DNA of 64,000 bases, from contig JAUPFP010000019.1 of the NCBI GenBank assembly GCA_036925085.1, positions 2,575,001 through 2,639,000 of the forward strand. Direction: 5' to 3'. The position numbers and the translations under genes were made by a program. A model generated the notes under the pieces. The model was not told the origin of the DNA. It ran no database searches and saw only the letters and a list, made by a program, of their open reading frames with translations. Shown one piece after another: positions 1 to 9,775 of the stretch (the first letter of the stretch is position 1; every line of letters starts with the position of its first letter). Source of the DNA: Brachycybe producta. Lineage: Eukaryota; Arthropoda; Diplopoda; Playtdesmida; Andrognathidae.

Positions 1-1227
1 GTTACCCCGACCTACCATCGGGGAAAACAGGGTTTAAGCCGATTCCCACCGTGCGAACAGACAGAAACGGCCACCAATTGTAGGTGAGAGAATCTGCCGT
101 GAAATTCGGTGAATTCACGGGCCAAAGTCCAGAAATCACCGTCACACAACGGTAGAACCGTACCAAACCGTAGTTTAATGGACAAATGTCTGTGTCCCAC
201 GGTAACTGTACGGTTAGTCTCTTTTCACCGTCTTCGAACCGAGATTCACGGACAACGGTCCGTAATCCACCGTCTACTAGCGGTGAAACAACCTTTTTAC
301 CGTGTTTGCCTGGTGATGCACGGACAAAAGTCCGCAATTCACCATCTACTAACGGTAAAACTCCCTTTTTACCGTGTTTGCCTGGTGATACACGGACAAA
401 AGTCCGCAATACACCGTCAAACATCAGTAAAACCGTAAACAACCACGGTTTCACTGACAACGGTCCGTGTCCCATGGTTAGATTTACGGTTGGAGTAACT
501 TTCACCGTCCTAGAACGGAGATACACGGACAACGGTCCGTAATCTACCATCCACCAACGGTGCAACTCCCTTTTTACCGTGTTCGGCCGGTGATACACGG
601 ACAAAAGTCCGTATTCCACCGTTTACTTGCGGTAAAAAGTCCTTTTTTACCGTGTTCTACCGGCTGTGCACGGTAAAGCACTGTGCCACCGGTATACTGA
701 TGGTAAAAATCACTGTTATCCCGCGTTCGAACGGTCCTGCACGGTCAACCACCGTGCCCACCGTTCTGATTACGGATAACCTAGAGCTTTCCCCGGTAAC
801 TACCACGGTATCATGGACAAACCGTCCGTGTCCCACTGTCCTTTATCGGACTACTACGCCCTAAGCCAGTTTCCCCCATAGTTCCTTGGACAAATGTCCA
901 CACCCTACCGGCGTACTAACGACTCCCGTCAACCGACGGTAAAACCTGGCCGTAAACCGGTTTCTACCGTAGTTCCACAGACAACGGTCCGTGCCCTACG
1001 GTATACTACCGGTAAACATGGCCGTAGACGGGTTTCAACCGTAGTCTCACGGACAAATGTCCGTGCCCCACGGTTTATTTCCGATCTATCGGTAAAGCTT
1101 ACGGTCAAAAACTGTTTTTCACCGCTGTACCGTGGACAAAGTCCGCACCCGGCAGTGGCAAACAGTTTCTACAGTCTTTCGACCGTCAAGAGCTGCAGCG
1201 GTGGCGCTACCCGGCACCTCCACCAAT
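1..1227 (-). mobile_element. Untranslated leader of family-A LTR retrotransposon
   Basis: Reading on the minus strand, this is the region just downstream of the 5' LTR at 1228-1983; the element runs off the left edge. It matches in arrangement and motifs the leader at 47053-48330 of the plus-strand family-A element. It is built of degenerate direct repeats of about 72 bp (starts near 249, 321, 393, 525 and 598). Each carries a short inverted repeat of the form CGGAC-AAAA-GTCCG or ACGGAC-AAC-GGTCCGT, alternating with blocks of the form ACGGTAAAA. The open frames across it are by-products of the repeat period. I see no gene here; gag would lie beyond position 1. Confidence 0.75.
1211..1225 (-). 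other. Primer binding site of family-A LTR element
   Basis: Two bases from the LTR end, the minus strand reads TGGTGGAGGTGCCGGG. This resembles the complement of an animal tRNA-Ala 3' end with about one mismatch. The same motif, with one further change, lies two bases after the LTR at 47055. The tRNA identity is inferred from recall of tRNA ends. Confidence 0.6.
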
Positions 1228-1983
1228 TGTAACGACCCGACTTGGGTCTGCCACAACAACCCTGGCAAATCTTCCCCGACTTACCGGATCCAGACTCCGT
1301 TAGGGGCCAGGATCGTAGCGCGGGCTGCCTCTCCTGCTTCACGTGGTCCCTGGGTGACGACGGGCCGGAGTCTCCCATGCCGCACGTCGACGGTGATTTC
1401 CCGCCGACACGACGATGAACCCACTGTGGACCCCCGATGGATCCCACCGTGGAACCCGACACGAAGTACCTGCCGAACAAGACGGTGACAGGACGGTGTG
1501 GAGCCGGCATATCCCACCCTCCCCCCAGATACTTCCCCAGAATAATTATGACACGTGGACACAGTGTGGTGAGTGAAAATAGTAGAGAGATAATTTATTC
1601 ACAGATAAATTATTAAATAAAAACACTCACTAATAATTATAGCAATATCTGCTGGTTAAATTATCCAGCAGAGAGCAAACAAAGATGATCTAGATGAACA
1701 CAAAGGATAGATGAAAAGGTGGCCATCTTGGCCACCTGTTGAAAACAAAGAGCACAACCAAAACACATGCACTTAACATGAAGGGTCTACCACACACAGT
1801 CCCTCCTTAAAGAGCGCCTTGCCATTAAGTACCCCCCAGGCTGCTCCACCTGGGGGTTGACAGTTTCCCTATCTGGAGTTTCTGTCGTCTGCCGGGCTGC
1901 CTACTATAGCAGCCTAGCAGACGACATCAGGATTTTAGGATTGCTCCTTCTAATTAAAGAAGGAGCAAAACTGGGTTGTCGCA
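1228..1983 (-). mobile_element. 5' LTR, family A (minus strand)
   Basis: On the minus strand it starts TGCGACAACCCAGTTTTGCTC at 1983 and ends GGGTCGTTACA at 1228. It shares with the copies at 29085, 45458, 49458 and 53663 a CCAGGTGGAGCAGCC-type block, GGTGGCCAAGATGGCCACC, an ACTGTGTCCGTGT block and a GC-rich 3' third beginning CTGGGGAAGT. It abuts the leader with a primer binding site, so it is the 5' LTR of an element whose body is off-window. Confidence 0.85.
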
Positions 1984-3060
1984 ATAGCACAGAATAAGGA
2001 TATATACAGAAGGGAAACTGAGCCATTAACTTGTGACAGAATTTTTCTGCACATCTGTGGCGCCGCCCCAGAATTTTAGTCGCTATTATGTCGTGATGCA
2101 GCTGCCGCCATTTTGAAATGTATTACATTTTGATACGTGTTCATGTGTGGCAACAGCAACGATTCAAAAGTTGGCAAATTGTAAAAATATAAAAGTTGAA
2201 AAATTTTAAATTAAAAATGTGTTTATAAAGTTTAATATTTTCCATGTATTTATTTTACATAATAATAAAACTGAAATTTAAAAATAAAATTAAAAACTCA
2301 AATTTAAAAATAAAATTAAAAACGAAATTAAAAACTGAAATTTAAAAATAAAATTTAAAAATAAAATTAAAAACTGAAATTTAAAAATAGAATTCAAAAC
2401 TAAAATTTAAAAACGAAATTAAAAACTCAAATTTAAAAATAAAATTTAAAAATAAAATTAAAAATAGAATTCAAAACTAAAATTTAGAAACGAAATTAAA
2501 AACTGAAATTTAAAAATGAAATTAAAAACTGAAATTTAAAAACGAAATTAAACACTGAAATTTAAAAATAAAATTTAAAAATAAAATTAAAAACTGAAAT
2601 TTAAAAATAGAATTCAAAACTAAAATTTAAAAACGAAATTAAAAACTGAAATTTATTTTAAAAAAATAATAATTAACATTTATTTAAAAAAATAATCTGA
2701 ATAAAAAAATTACATTTATCATTTTATGTTAATTTCATATACTTTTATTAATTAAGATTAAAATGATTTGAATTTTATTATGCAAAACGATATTCATTTT
2801 CTTCAAAATATTTTTTTTCTTCAAATTTTTCACATTTAAAAAGTATTTGTTTCCTCCTTATTTTGTTTCCATATAATCAAATGAATAACACAAAACAACC
2901 AAACATAGTAATACATTTCAGAATGGCGGCTATCAAGTAACCGGTTAAAATAAGAGAAGCTTTCAGTCCAAGGTCATGAAATTCTGTCACAGCAACTTCA
3001 AAGGCGCCGCACGAGAGTTTCCTTTCTGTATACATGTATATCCTTATTCTGTGACAATAG
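1984..3060. mobile_element. Fold-back / MITE-type element with long inverted ends
   Basis: The left end (CACAGAATAAGGATATA, then CAGAAGGGAAACT and GTGACAGAATTT, then GCCGCCATTTTGAAATGTATTAC) recurs inverted at the right end (2925-3060). The inverted ends therefore span roughly 100-150 bp each. The interior is an AT-rich tandem array. No ORF is present. The family-A LTR is inserted at or very near the left tip, so the target duplication cannot be read. Confidence 0.7.
2265..2655. repeat. AT-rich minisatellite
   Basis: Tandem variation on GAAATTTAAAAATAAAATTAAAAACT (units of about 12-25 bp) fills the centre of the fold-back element. Confidence 0.85.
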
Positions 3061-4332
3061 TTAGCCTATTGGCAATAAGAGAAAGAAAACATACATAAGA
3101 AAATATGTAGGCTTATGTAGAATGAGAACATCCTCATTCCACATATTTAAACACATATTATATGCACCACTCGACAGTGTATGAAAGTATTAGTAAATGT
3201 TTGACGTACCAGCGCCTGGAAGGACTGGCGCAGGTGGCATTTGCCACCCGGACCAGTACATCCCTTGGGCCAATTCCCAAGCTAGTAGCTTAATTATTAG
3301 CCCATAGATCTACTATCATGACCCGAACATGTATTCTTAAGCAAAATAAAAATGAAAAAGTTCAAGTTTTTTTTAAATTCCAGTAATTGTATCCTTAAAA
3401 AGTAACCTCTGTCGACTTGGTTCTCTGGAAAATTTATTAGCTACTTCAGAAACAAACCTTTCATTAATTTTCATTCTATCCTTATGGACCAACGTTAAAC
3501 ACACCCTGTCAGCATTTTTGTTTTACAGCATTATATAAAATTTCAAAAATAGAAATTGTGTACATTATAAATGCCTTTGGGAATGGGGGGGTGACCGCCC
3601 CAGCTTGCCCCTATGTGCGGGCGCCCATGTATAAACGTAGTCAGGTGAGTAGCAACTTGATCGCCCTGTTCTCTAATAAAGATGGTACGTTTAAGATTAA
3701 AAAATACAATGCAAAGGAAAACTGAATATAAATAGGGAAGTTTTGAAGTGAAGGAGCGCCATTGCGAAGTTTCCATCCATTTTATTGATATACTATAGTA
3801 GATCTATGATAGATCTACGTAGATCTGTTTCAGTTGAACTTAAAATACATTTTTATTAGAATACATTTAACATTAATTTATCTCATTGTTCATTCAGGAT
3901 TTGTAATTGTAGGTTTTGTTTCTTGATTTCGTGATCAGCGATCGCAAATGCGGAATTACAGATTGGCTTGCCATAATTACAAAACATACTATTAGACAAG
4001 TTGTGTGTCTCGATGCTTAATTACATCTTTTGATGAGGCGGGAGGTGATTTGCATGTTTTTTTTTTTAGTAAATGAGACCTAAAAAACTATTGTGAGGGA
4101 AGGTTTAAATATGGAAAGGAGGAAACTGATAAAAGTAAATAAATACGTTTGAAAAGGTCCTGGTTTATTTTAGCCTCGTTGTATACGCCCTTTCTCCTTA
4201 TTCGGTGTGCTGTAATGGTGCTCGTGCACCATCTTCAGGCAGATGTTGAAATTGATTAAGCGCCAAATTCAACAAAAGCGAAACTGTCAAACAATCATTA
4301 AAATTTATTACAGCTACCAAAAATAGTAATTA
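3061..4332. other. Intergenic stretch, no gene seen
   Basis: No conserved protein is recognisable on either strand; the 77-codon minus-strand frame at 3543-3776 has no family resemblance. Between 3210 and 3290 there are three short successive inverted repeats (GCGCC..GGCGC, GGTGGC..GCCACC, CTTGGG..CCCAAG). A TAGGCTTATGTAGAATGA-type hairpin near 3105-3145 recurs near 35320-35360. Confidence 0.5.
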
Positions 4333-5213
4333 CTAGTAGAGATGCCCAGCTTTGCACGGGCCAAACTATGAAGATGCCCATGCCACGCATTATTCAAACT
4401 TGAATATGAATTACGGATAAGTTTTTTTTACAAGGAGAATACTTGGAATGGGTTACCATTGAACGGAATAATAGGCCAGTTTTAACAGCATCAACCCAGA
4501 AACATTTTGATTGAACCTCAACCACTCCCTTAGAATTTATGAGGATCTTCTCTATGTTCTATAACTATCAGCTTTGCACATGTAGCGTGATTTTTATGGT
4601 TTACTTTAGGTCAAGTGTTCCAGGAGATCAAGTACCCTGTTAGATCATATGTTCTTTTAGTGCAAATGCCCTAAAGGGGCAATGGCCTTTTAGGGCAAAT
4701 ATTATTTAGGACAACTTTAGAGAGTGTCTCTTTAGGTCAAAAAGTTTTGGGGCAAATGGAGGCATGTGTTCATTTAGATCAAATGCGCCTTTAGGTTATG
4801 TGTGTCTAAAGTGAAATGCAATTAGGTAAAGTGTAACATTAAGTCAATAGACCCTTGAGGATAAATTTAACTATTGCTCATTGTTTTGGGGGAATTGCCG
4901 ACTTAAGGAAAAATGTCCCTCTAGAACAAATGATTTTAGGGACAAATGATATTAGGAATAATGTAATCAAATTAGAGTATCTTGTCAAAGTTTCATATAC
5001 CCAGAATCTAAAAATATAGCTAAACTACTATACTGTATATAGAAACTACGAAGACCTGTTACACATCTATCTGTCTTGGACATGCAGGGTGATTATTGAA
5101 GCTCTCAGATACCCTACAACACTTGTAGGGTCCCAGGTCAAATGGTGGGCAATACATAGCAGGCGAACATACAGACTGACAACCCACATATAAATATGTA
5201 CATAAGAAGATTA
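4333..5213. repeat. Dispersed repeat carrying a decayed TTTAGGGCAAATG minisatellite
   Basis: It starts with a TAGAGATGCCCAGCTTTGCACGGGCC-like motif and ends CGAACATACAGACTGACAACCC, then ATAAGAAGATTAA. This is the same layout as 31155-32283. Between them (about 4650-4945) lies a decayed run of TTTAGGNCAAATG-like units, mostly in one orientation. No protein is encoded. Confidence 0.55.
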
Positions 5214-5228
5214 ACATCGAAGCTTTAA

Positions 5229-6061
5229 GAGCCTACAGTGAAAAAAAACTTACAAAAATCTTCGCATGTAGGCGCTTCTGTAGCTGTGACGTCAACATGT
5301 GGCAAAAAAAATCAATTTTGATACACTTTTGTCCGCCATTTTCTCTCTTATCGATGGATAAAAGTGGCTATATTTTAATAACGACTCTTTTTTGGGTAAA
5401 TATGCACTACTGAAAAAAGGAAGAGCAACTTTTGATCTACAATGGTGAGTAATTTGAGTCGTATACAATTAGTGGTCAAATTTTAGGGTACTATGAAACT
5501 TATTGTTAGTGGGAAATTTAGATCCTATAAAATGTATAAACGGAGGAGCGTTTGTCGCCTATGGGATTTAACATGAGCTAAAAAAATACGAGATTTTAAA
5601 ATGAAATTAAAAATAGAGAAACTAATTATAAATTTGTACCAATGTATCACTAGATGAGCAATATTGTTATGTACATATTGCAATTTGAATTTTGAAAATC
5701 ACAATTTTTGTTGCAGAAAACAAAACATTTGTGTGAACCATGTATTTTTAAATAGGAATTTAACATGGGCTAAAATACGAGATTTTAAGCGAAATTAAAA
5801 ATAGAAAAACTAATTATAAATTTGTACCAACGTATCGCTAGATGAGCAATATTGTTATGTACATATTGCAATTTGAATTTTGAAAATAACAATTTTCGTT
5901 GCAGAAAACAAAACATTTGCCTGAACCATGTATTTTTAAAATAGGAATTTCTCTTTCTCATTGGTTTCAATGGCTTATCTGTGGGGCGCCACTAAACGGC
6001 GAAAAGTGGAACTATAATTGTCATCTGCTAATATTCAAAATGGCGTCACACATATAGGCTC
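5229..6061 (+). mobile_element. TTAA-flanked MITE, family M1 copy 1 (833 bp)
   Basis: It is bounded by TTAA at 5225-5228 and 6062-6065, with terminal inverted repeat GAGCCTA..TAGGCTC. It is nearly identical to and exactly as long as the copy at 45632-46464. It contains an internal direct duplication of about 190 bp (about 5566-5757 and 5758-5944) with the motif ATGGGATTTAACATGAGCTAAA. It has no coding capacity. TTAA targets are known for piggyBac and Kolobok superfamilies; which of them mobilised it is not visible. Confidence 0.85.
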
Positions 6062-6065
6062 TTAA

Positions 6066-6706
6066 TTGTGTTATATGGCTGGTAGAGATAGCCTACAATG
6101 GGAGACAATGGCCATCTAGATGATTAATACAATGAAAACTGCTAATCAAAAAATGAATGGACCTGAATAATTTTTGTTAATTGAATTTCATGTTAAAAGA
6201 AATAGTTTTATAATATATTTGTGGTACTACAATATGAACATATCAAAGAAATAATGTGGACGTTTTGTTAATATTTGAAACTTACATTGCATATTTTACA
6301 TTTAATATGTAGTGTCTATGCATGTTTACAATATGTATGATAAAAAGGAAAGAGAAGAAAATAGAAAAAGAAATAGTGATGGTAGATGTTGAAATTCGTA
6401 ATAAACACAACACCTAACGATAATGAAGAGAGGGGCGAAACTGTAATGACAAAAAGACGAATTAAAGCGATGCGAAACAAAAAAAGTAAATTAGCAAAAG
6501 AGCGCGACAACTTGTTAAACACCATGTACAAAAAAGCGTAACAGCCACCTGTTTTTGAAAGGTAAAAAAAGAGAAATGGAAAGCGAACAAGGAAGTAAGC
6601 CCATATAAACAAAGAAAACTCCAGAAAAAATACTGGAAAAAATGATAGATATCAGGATTGTGTTATATAGATGCTCATTTAGGCGTGTAGTTTAACATAC
6701 TTTTAA
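6066..6706. other. Intergenic stretch, no gene seen
   Basis: AT-rich sequence between two MITEs. The 98-codon minus-strand frame at 6316-6612 is of low complexity (F/L/S rich) and has no recognisable domain. Confidence 0.5.
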
Positions 6707-7087
6707 GGCGCATTCACACTAGGCTGGTTTACAAGCCGCTGGTTGCTGCTGGCTATTAGCAGTAACAGCTGCTTTGGGTTCACACTTCTCCAGTCACTGC
6801 TGGTATTAGCAGCACAAGTCATCCAATCACCGTCGTGCAAAAACACAAACTCTAACAACAACCAACCCAAGCAGTGGAGTTACACACTGGTAGCAGCAGG
6901 AAGGGAGTCACATATGACCAGCTGGTAGCTGCTAAAGTTGGACACGTTCAACTTCACCAGCCGCTGTTAAAATCACTAGCGTGCTGGAGAAAGCAGCTGC
7001 TGGTAGCGGTTCACACTATGCTGCTAGCTGGCCACAGCCAGCAAGCAGCAACCAGCAGCTGATAAACCAGCCTAGTGTGAATGCGCC
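6707..7087. mobile_element. MITE with GGCGCATTCACACTAG terminal inverted repeats
   Basis: The left end GGCGCATTCACACTAGGCTGGTTTA returns inverted at the right end. The interior is rich in CAGCAGC/GCTGCTGG motifs and repeats the TTCACACT motif internally. The flanks (TTTTAA left, AATAAA right) do not show a clear target duplication. It is non-coding; the superfamily is unassigned. Confidence 0.75.
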
Positions 7088-7543
7088 AATAAAGAACTTC
7101 AAGAGGCAAGGCTGAGCTGTGTTGAAATAGAAAGAGAAGGGAACAATGAAATAGGCAGATGCACTCTTCCTTCCTATCACCACATTCAGCCTTGATAGGA
7201 CTGCTCCCTTTCCCTTCCCTCTATGCTGGCACTGGCAAAGGTAAGTAAACTGCTTGTCTGGTCAGTTTCGACTGCGATTGGAGTGAATTGAAGTTTATGC
7301 ATAAGGCTTGGCTTACCTTGCAGTATTTATTTGTGCATTTACTTGACACTAGAGGCATCAACAATAGTGACTGGGATGATGACAATGATAACGAATCGAG
7401 TACCGACGTGACATTCTCACCAAAATGAAACGTCAAGTGATGAATATATCGAAGTCAAAGAAGCTGATGAAGATGCATGAAATGACAAAAAAAAGAGATC
7501 TGAATAAACTTTTTTATACTTATTACATCTTATTACATGTATG
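7088..7543. other. Intergenic stretch, no gene seen
   Basis: There is a good splice-donor look-alike at 7240 (GCAAAG then GTAAGT) after a short in-frame ATG. Its phase does not fit the next PGLS exon and the peptide is too short to judge. The last bases before 7540 are T-rich and continue after the solo LTR. Confidence 0.4.
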
Positions 7544-8108
7544 TGTAACAATGTAGAGCTTTTGTTACGGGGCTCAGGTGTAGAATCTCTTAGCTCGAGT
7601 GGATACCACTTTTCACTTTGAGATTGAGTGTGATACAACCTGAGTCCAGACTGGTGCCGGGGTCATTCTCCAGGAATATTCCATGTTATCGACGTTGTTT
7701 CTGAAATGAATAGTTGATACAGGTGAGACGAATGCAGGTTGTCGATATACTTAGTTTAATGGACACAATCATTTAAGAGGCATCAAACCAGAAAAGTTAC
7801 AAGTTTGGCGTGCTTTTGCCACTGTACCATTGAATGAGTTTACTTCATGTTTTTGATATCAGAGAATGGACCCAGAATGTATCGAAGCACGGCCTTTTAT
7901 ACTTAGGGCCTGTGTACACCTTTACAGGTGTACCCATGCCCCAGGGACTATGCTTCGACGGGTATCCATCCGCCGATACCGGAACCAGGATATGTTTCTG
8001 AGCTTTGGGGTTTCCGAGAGGGAGGGAAGGGGCGGAAGTACGTCCCTTAGATTCCCAGGGACCCCCAGGCTAGGGGAGCGGCGGAAAGACGAAATACAGG
8101 GTGTTACA
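7544..8108 (-). mobile_element. Solo LTR, family B (565 bp), minus strand
   Basis: On the minus strand it starts TGTAACACCCTGTATTTCG at 8108 and ends CATTGTTACA at 7544. It is flanked by a 4-bp duplication TATG (7540-7543 and 8109-8112). It is homologous to the LTRs at 17525-18091 and 28645/30442-30932. No internal sequence remains, so it arose by LTR-LTR recombination. Confidence 0.9.
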
Positions 8109-8159
8109 TATGCTTATACTTATTCATACTTATTGCATCTTATTTATTACATCTTATTA

Positions 8160-8535
8160 TTTTATATCTACAGTACTTATTTGGATGATTATAGAATTGG
8201 AGAAAGCCTATGATAGGGTGCATTTACATTTACTGCAGGAGGTTTTGCAGAAGAAAGGGGTTGGGGACAGTTATATAGATAGTGTGGGGGACATGTTTGG
8301 GGAAGCAGGGGCAAGTGTCAAGACTGCCTGGAGCCTCCAAGTACCTGGGAGGAGGGATGTGTCTTTGTGTATGCTGCTTGCAGATATACATAGTCTTAAT
8401 GAATCCAAAGCAGATTTAGACGTGAAGGTAGAGAAGACCAGGAAGGGCTTGGAATCTAGGGGTAGAAAATAAAACCGGGAAAAATGGAATATATAAAATT
8501 TTGGTGGGATGGGAAAAATGAGTCTAAAGATGGGA
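8160..8535 (+). pseudogene. RTE-like LINE reverse transcriptase fragment
   Basis: A frame starting near 8180 reads a reverse transcriptase segment with LEKAYDRVHLHLLQEVLQKKGV, the palm block before the catalytic region of RTE-type LINEs. Further on, ESKADLDVKVEKTRKGLESRG and REKMEYIKF continue the same domain. The catalytic YADD box is damaged (LLADIHSLNE remains) and the GxxQG block is lost, so it is dead. The C-terminal part of a comparable LINE lies at 9130-9420. Clade assignment is from remembered motifs. Confidence 0.7.
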
Positions 8536-8569
8536 CACTAGTGCAACTAGGGCATGATTATATACTTAG

Positions 8570-8777
8570 GATCAGTCTTACTGTCTTACTATGGTTAGTA
8601 GTAACTAGGCTTTTTCCTGATGACGTGTTAATTTACAAGGAGGTACAACACACCATCGACTGTGAATCACTAGGGGTAGACTTGAAGGTAATTGAAAGTT
8701 GGTGTGTTTCATGGCAATTTCAGTTGAATCAAGGGAAATGCAGTGTGTTGAAGATAACATATAGTGGAGGTAAATAA
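8570..8777 (+). pseudogene. CR1/Jockey-like LINE reverse transcriptase fragment
   Basis: The frame reads an altered FADD box (LFPDDVLIYKEV) followed by DLKVIESWCVSWQFQLNQGKCSV, the conserved segment after the catalytic box in CR1/Jockey LINEs. The same blocks appear in the better preserved element at 28721-30242. Both sides are cut off, and the ADD to PDD change in the catalytic box marks it as dead. Confidence 0.7.
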
Positions 8778-8829
8778 AATGACTTAATTCAGCAATCTGA
8801 CATAATTTATATTCTTAATTCATTGATTT

Positions 8830-9120
8830 GCATTCCACTGCTAATGTAAAGTGTATTTTTCCCTATCGTACTAATGACACAATCAGGATTCACAACCAAC
8901 ATACCTAAAGAAAGGCTTTTTTTGCATTTCCTCCCCAGCTTTTTTTTCTCTAAATATAACATGATTTTATAAAAAAAAAACCGAACACGTTTTAATTTAC
9001 ATTTCTAACTGAATCATTCAGTAATCTCGAGGACACTTACTTAAAACTGATCAATTTTCTTTCTTCTTGCGTTTTTCTTTTCCCGCCGTTTTTTTAACCA
9101 CGTTTTTTTTAAATTTATAA
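8830..9120 (+). pseudogene. Detached 3' end of the THAP9/P-type transposon
   Basis: The sequence is an inverted copy of about 10870-11130. Shared blocks include AAAGGCTTTTTTTGCATTTCCTCC, CTGAATCATTCAGTAATC-like sequence and TTTCTTTCTTCTTGCGTTTTTC. Its plus strand still reads the transposase tail as a weak match ending RKAFFAF. It separates the RTE fragments at 8160-8535 and 9130-9420, so it may have inserted into that LINE. Confidence 0.65.
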
Positions 9121-9129
9121 CACTAGAAC

Positions 9130-9420
9130 ACATCAGAAGGAATGTATGGGATTGCAAACATAAAAGAAAAAATGCAGGTAAATTGGCTGAGGTGGTTTGA
9201 GTGCATGTAATTAGGAATCCGGAGGACCTGCTGAAACAGGTGATGAGTTGGATCAGGCATTAAAACGAATAGGGGAAAGTCTAAACAAGCCTGGAGTATG
9301 GTGCTAAAAATGATATATGGGGGGCACGTGGGTTCTCTGTGAGTTTTGCACACAATCAATAGGAGTGGCGAGCTAGAGCACTGTAAAGCCGACCCTGCTT
9401 ATTGCTATTAAAGGTGCAGG
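9130..9420 (+). pseudogene. RTE-like LINE C-terminal fragment
   Basis: Across frame changes the plus strand reads remnants of the C-terminal end typical of RTE-like LINEs: LRWFECM for the RWFGHV block, RRT for a proline/glutamate block, AWSMVLK for the TWSxVV block, then KNDIWGARG and SRPCLL. At least two frameshifts and one stop interrupt it. It is plausibly the continuation of the RT segment at 8160-8535. Confidence 0.55.
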
Positions 9421-9775
9421 AAATGATTGATTATCTTATTTTATCTGATCACTCAAACCTCTTTAAAATCTTCAAGGTACGAGAGTGCAAACACTTTTGC
9501 TAATGCAATATGCATTTGAAAAACACTTTTTCTTTTTAATAGGAAATTACATTTCCAACATTATTTGGTTCAAACATATTTTTCTTGTTCGTGTTCACAG
9601 AGCCGGTCCCTGAACGTTGTGTTATGTTATAATTAACACTATCTATTCAAGGAGCTAGAACTAGTACGCTTGTTATCATATTTGTGTCCATGGCTATCAC
9701 TGATTATGAAGCACGTAATTGATGTTGCGTTTGTTGTATATTTTAATTAAAACTACGTGGTTTCTCTTTGTGCAG

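Noticed and set aside
109..1232. Several 100-200-codon frames in the leader, such as 2-619 and 186-542
   Set aside because: Their peptides repeat with the 72-bp DNA period on both strands, and no family motif is present.
3543..3776. 77-codon minus-strand gene
   Set aside because: No family resemblance, no splice or repeat support, and AT-rich surroundings.
7234..7251. Possible first exon of PGLS ending at the GTAAGT at 7241
   Set aside because: Its phase does not fit the exon starting at 9776 and the peptide does not resemble the PGLS N-terminus.
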